From assembly GCA_050486105.1 (NCBI GenBank), contig JBJHCR010000152.1, forward strand, positions 1 through 14,958: a stretch of 14,958 nt of DNA, in the 5' to 3' direction. Positions 13,453 through 14,958 of this stretch are shown piece after piece; the stretch's first letter is position 1; every line of letters starts with the position of its first letter. The notes beneath the pieces were generated by a model. That model was given only the letters and a program-made list of their open reading frames with translations. It was not told the DNA's origin and ran no database searches. Source of the stretch: JAEXNA01 sp050486105. Its GTDB lineage: Bacteria > Vulcanimicrobiota > Xenobia > Xenobiales > JADMJV01. The position numbers were made by a program, and so were the translations under genes.

Positions 13453-14958
13453 TCGTCTTCGTGCCGCACGTTGAATTCAAGTTTCCAGCGCCCTGGACCA
13501 TCCTTTTCTACGCAGTAAAGTTCCAGAGTCCCGAGTTCCGTGGCGACGGTCTCTAGTCGCACGGGGACCACTCCACCGTCCCCGGTCTCCGAGCTCGCCA
13601 CTTCGGATGGAAGGGTGGCCCCAACAGCCGCCAATTGTTCGATGCCCAAGTCCTCCCAATCTTCGTGCACCGCTCCTACCGGATCCTCGGACTTTTGGGT
13701 GGAAGCCAGGAAAGGAAACTCCACGGGTTCCCCTAGGATCAAGCCGAACTCCTGATCGGGCACCTGAACCGAGGTGCCCTCTTCCATGCCTTGGGGGGCC
13801 ACACAGACAGCTTTGATGGGGGGTTCAAGACCCGGAACGGCGGGCATAGCCAGTTCCACACCGATATAGTAGGACTTGGACAGTCCTCCACGGATTCTGA
13901 TGCCGTGCCCTTGCTTCACCAAACCGTATCTGGCAGCACCTTTGGCTACGGCCAAATCGAGATCTGTGCCTTGGAGCACCTTGATGGGCTCTCCGTACCA
14001 AAACTCGAAGATCTCTAACAGGCGCTGACGCATAAGCTCAGCCTGAAAGACTCCGCCGTTGAAGAGGATGGCCGTGGGCCTACGCTCACCCAAAAAGCCT
14101 GAGAGGTGGCGAGTGATGGCGGGGTCGCTTTCAAAAGGAAGCCCCAGTTCGGTGAGACCCACTCGGCGCTTACTGGTTGGGAGTGTTCCCAGATCCACCT
14201 CGGGGAAGAATCCGTCCAGAAGCACCGACTCGGCTTCCTGTCGAGAGATCACCACCTGAAGGGAGCCTCCGATCAAGGAGCTTCCTCGACCGGGAATGGT
14301 GACGGTGAACTCTTCGAGGTCCGAACTGCCCAACAGCTTCTCCTTGGCTTCTCGACAGCCATAAGTCAGAACCTGGAACTGCCAACTGTCGAGCTTGGTG
14401 CCCTCTTTCTTGAGTCGCTGCTGCACCCCCACCGCTAGGGTGAGGTCCATGTTGTCGCCACCGAGGAGAATATGCTGACCAACGGCGACTCGTTCAAGAT
14501 TGAGGTCTCCTTCCTCTTCGTGCACTTCGATCAAGGTCAAGTCCGTGGTGCCTCCGCCGATGTCGCAAACCAGCACCAAGTCGCCTTTCTTAACTTGCTC
14601 TCTCCAGTCTTCGCCACAATTCTCGAGCCAGGCGTAGAAGGCCGCCTGGGGTTCTTCCAAGAGGGTCACTTTGGATAGTCCGGCACTCCGGGCGGCTTCG
14701 GCCGTCAGGTCTCTGGCCACAGCATCAAAGGACGCTGGAACAGTGAGGACCACCTCGGCATCGCTCAAAGGCTCTTGGGGATTCTCGAATTTCCAGGATT
14801 GGCAGAGGTGCTTGAGATACTCCGTGGAGGCCGCCACCGGGCTGATTTTGGAAACGTCGTCTGCCCCTTTCCAGGGAAGAATCGCTTTGCGACGTTCGAC
14901 GCTCTCCTGAGATAACCAGGACTTCGCTGAGGAAACCAGGCGGTCCGGTTTCTTGGAC
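13449..14958 (-). CDS. non-canonical Hsp70 family protein (N-terminus outside the window)
   Basis: The frame stays open to the right edge of the window, so the start lies outside. About 502 residues are visible. The visible part begins KKPDRLVSSAKSWLSQESVE, which aligns with the downstream paralogue (GRCVSSAKSWLAHRSVD); only roughly the first 100 residues, including phosphate loop 1, are missing. Phosphate loop 2 (VCDIGGGTTDLTLI), VVLTVPASFDAVARDLTAEA, LLEEPQAAFYAWL and ILFNGGVFQAELMRQRLLEI are present. A beta-type C-terminal region ends about GRWKLEFNVRHEDE. There is no DUF3731 and no lid, so it is a shorter partner of the following gene. In several bacteria such a pair follows a DUF2760 gene, which would lie beyond the right edge if the arrangement holds. 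A GTG at 14837 is not the start, because conserved sequence continues upstream of it. Confidence 0.87.
   Translation of the reverse strand, partial: SKKPDRLVSSAKSWLSQESVERRKAILPWKGADDVSKISPVAASTEYLKHLCQSWKFENPQEPLSDAEVVLTVPASFDAVARDLTAEAARSAGLSKVTLLEEPQAAFYAWLENCGEDWREQVKKGDLVLVCDIGGGTTDLTLIEVHEEEGDLNLERVAVGQHILLGGDNMDLTLAVGVQQRLKKEGTKLDSWQFQVLTYGCREAKEKLLGSSDLEEFTVTIPGRGSSLIGGSLQVVISRQEAESVLLDGFFPEVDLGTLPTSKRRVGLTELGLPFESDPAITRHLSGFLGERRPTAILFNGGVFQAELMRQRLLEIFEFWYGEPIKVLQGTDLDLAVAKGAARYGLVKQGHGIRIRGGLSKSYYIGVELAMPAVPGLEPPIKAVCVAPQGMEEGTSVQVPDQEFGLILGEPVEFPFLASTQKSEDPVGAVHEDWEDLGIEQLAAVGATLPSEVASSETGDGGVVPVRLETVATELGTLELYCVEKDGPGRWKLEFNVRHEDE

Overview
The window is about 15 kb of bacterial DNA at moderately high GC. 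It looks chromosomal, from a diderm: it encodes a lipoprotein with a lipobox, type IV pilin-like proteins, a protein with a probable Sec signal and Hsp70 relatives. Genes are packed tightly, with ATGA or GTGA stop/start overlaps and AGGAG-type ribosome binding sites. No rRNA, tRNA, CRISPR array, transposase or phage gene was recognised. The lineage cannot be fixed from the sequence. Fused nucleotidyltransferase/phosphomannomutase-like proteins, DUF7305-type PilX proteins and DUF3731 Hsp70s occur in several deep-branching or environmental phyla, so no taxon is claimed.

Layout. (1) 1-325 has no convincing gene but several hairpins, two of which share an identical loop on different stems; it leads into a BON-domain lipoprotein (326-775). 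(2) 776-1040 holds a doubtful small frame and a 14-bp palindrome. (3) 1041-4131 is a three-gene pilin operon (PilV-, PilW- and PilX-like) joined by ATGA overlaps. (4) 4353-8765 is a second coupled trio: a coiled-coil protein, a large fusion (sugar-nucleotidyltransferase, left-handed beta-helix, degenerate phosphomannomutase and a DUF5752-like tail), and a small membrane protein matching only the membrane and extracytoplasmic part of FtsH, without the AAA or protease domains. (5) 8784-9761 on the minus strand is an unrecognised Gln/Met-rich helical protein with a good sigma-70-type promoter. (6) 9830-9860 is an imperfect inverted repeat ending directly at the start of a spermidine-synthase-like gene (9861-10748) that appears to carry a signal peptide. 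(7) 10756-14958 on the minus strand is a tandem pair of non-canonical Hsp70 proteins joined by a GTGA overlap; the downstream one carries a C-terminal DUF3731, and the upstream one runs off the window edge.

How the genes may work together. The pilin trio would supply minor pseudopilins that prime or cap a type IV pilus or a related secretion filament. The 4353-8765 trio is the best candidate for an undescribed system: a cytoplasmic coiled-coil protein, an enzyme or sensor of activated sugars, and an FtsH-like membrane piece made from one transcript. Any link to FtsH proteolysis is inference only. The Hsp70 pair resembles the known Hsp70 / Hsp70-DUF3731 arrangement of unknown client specificity.
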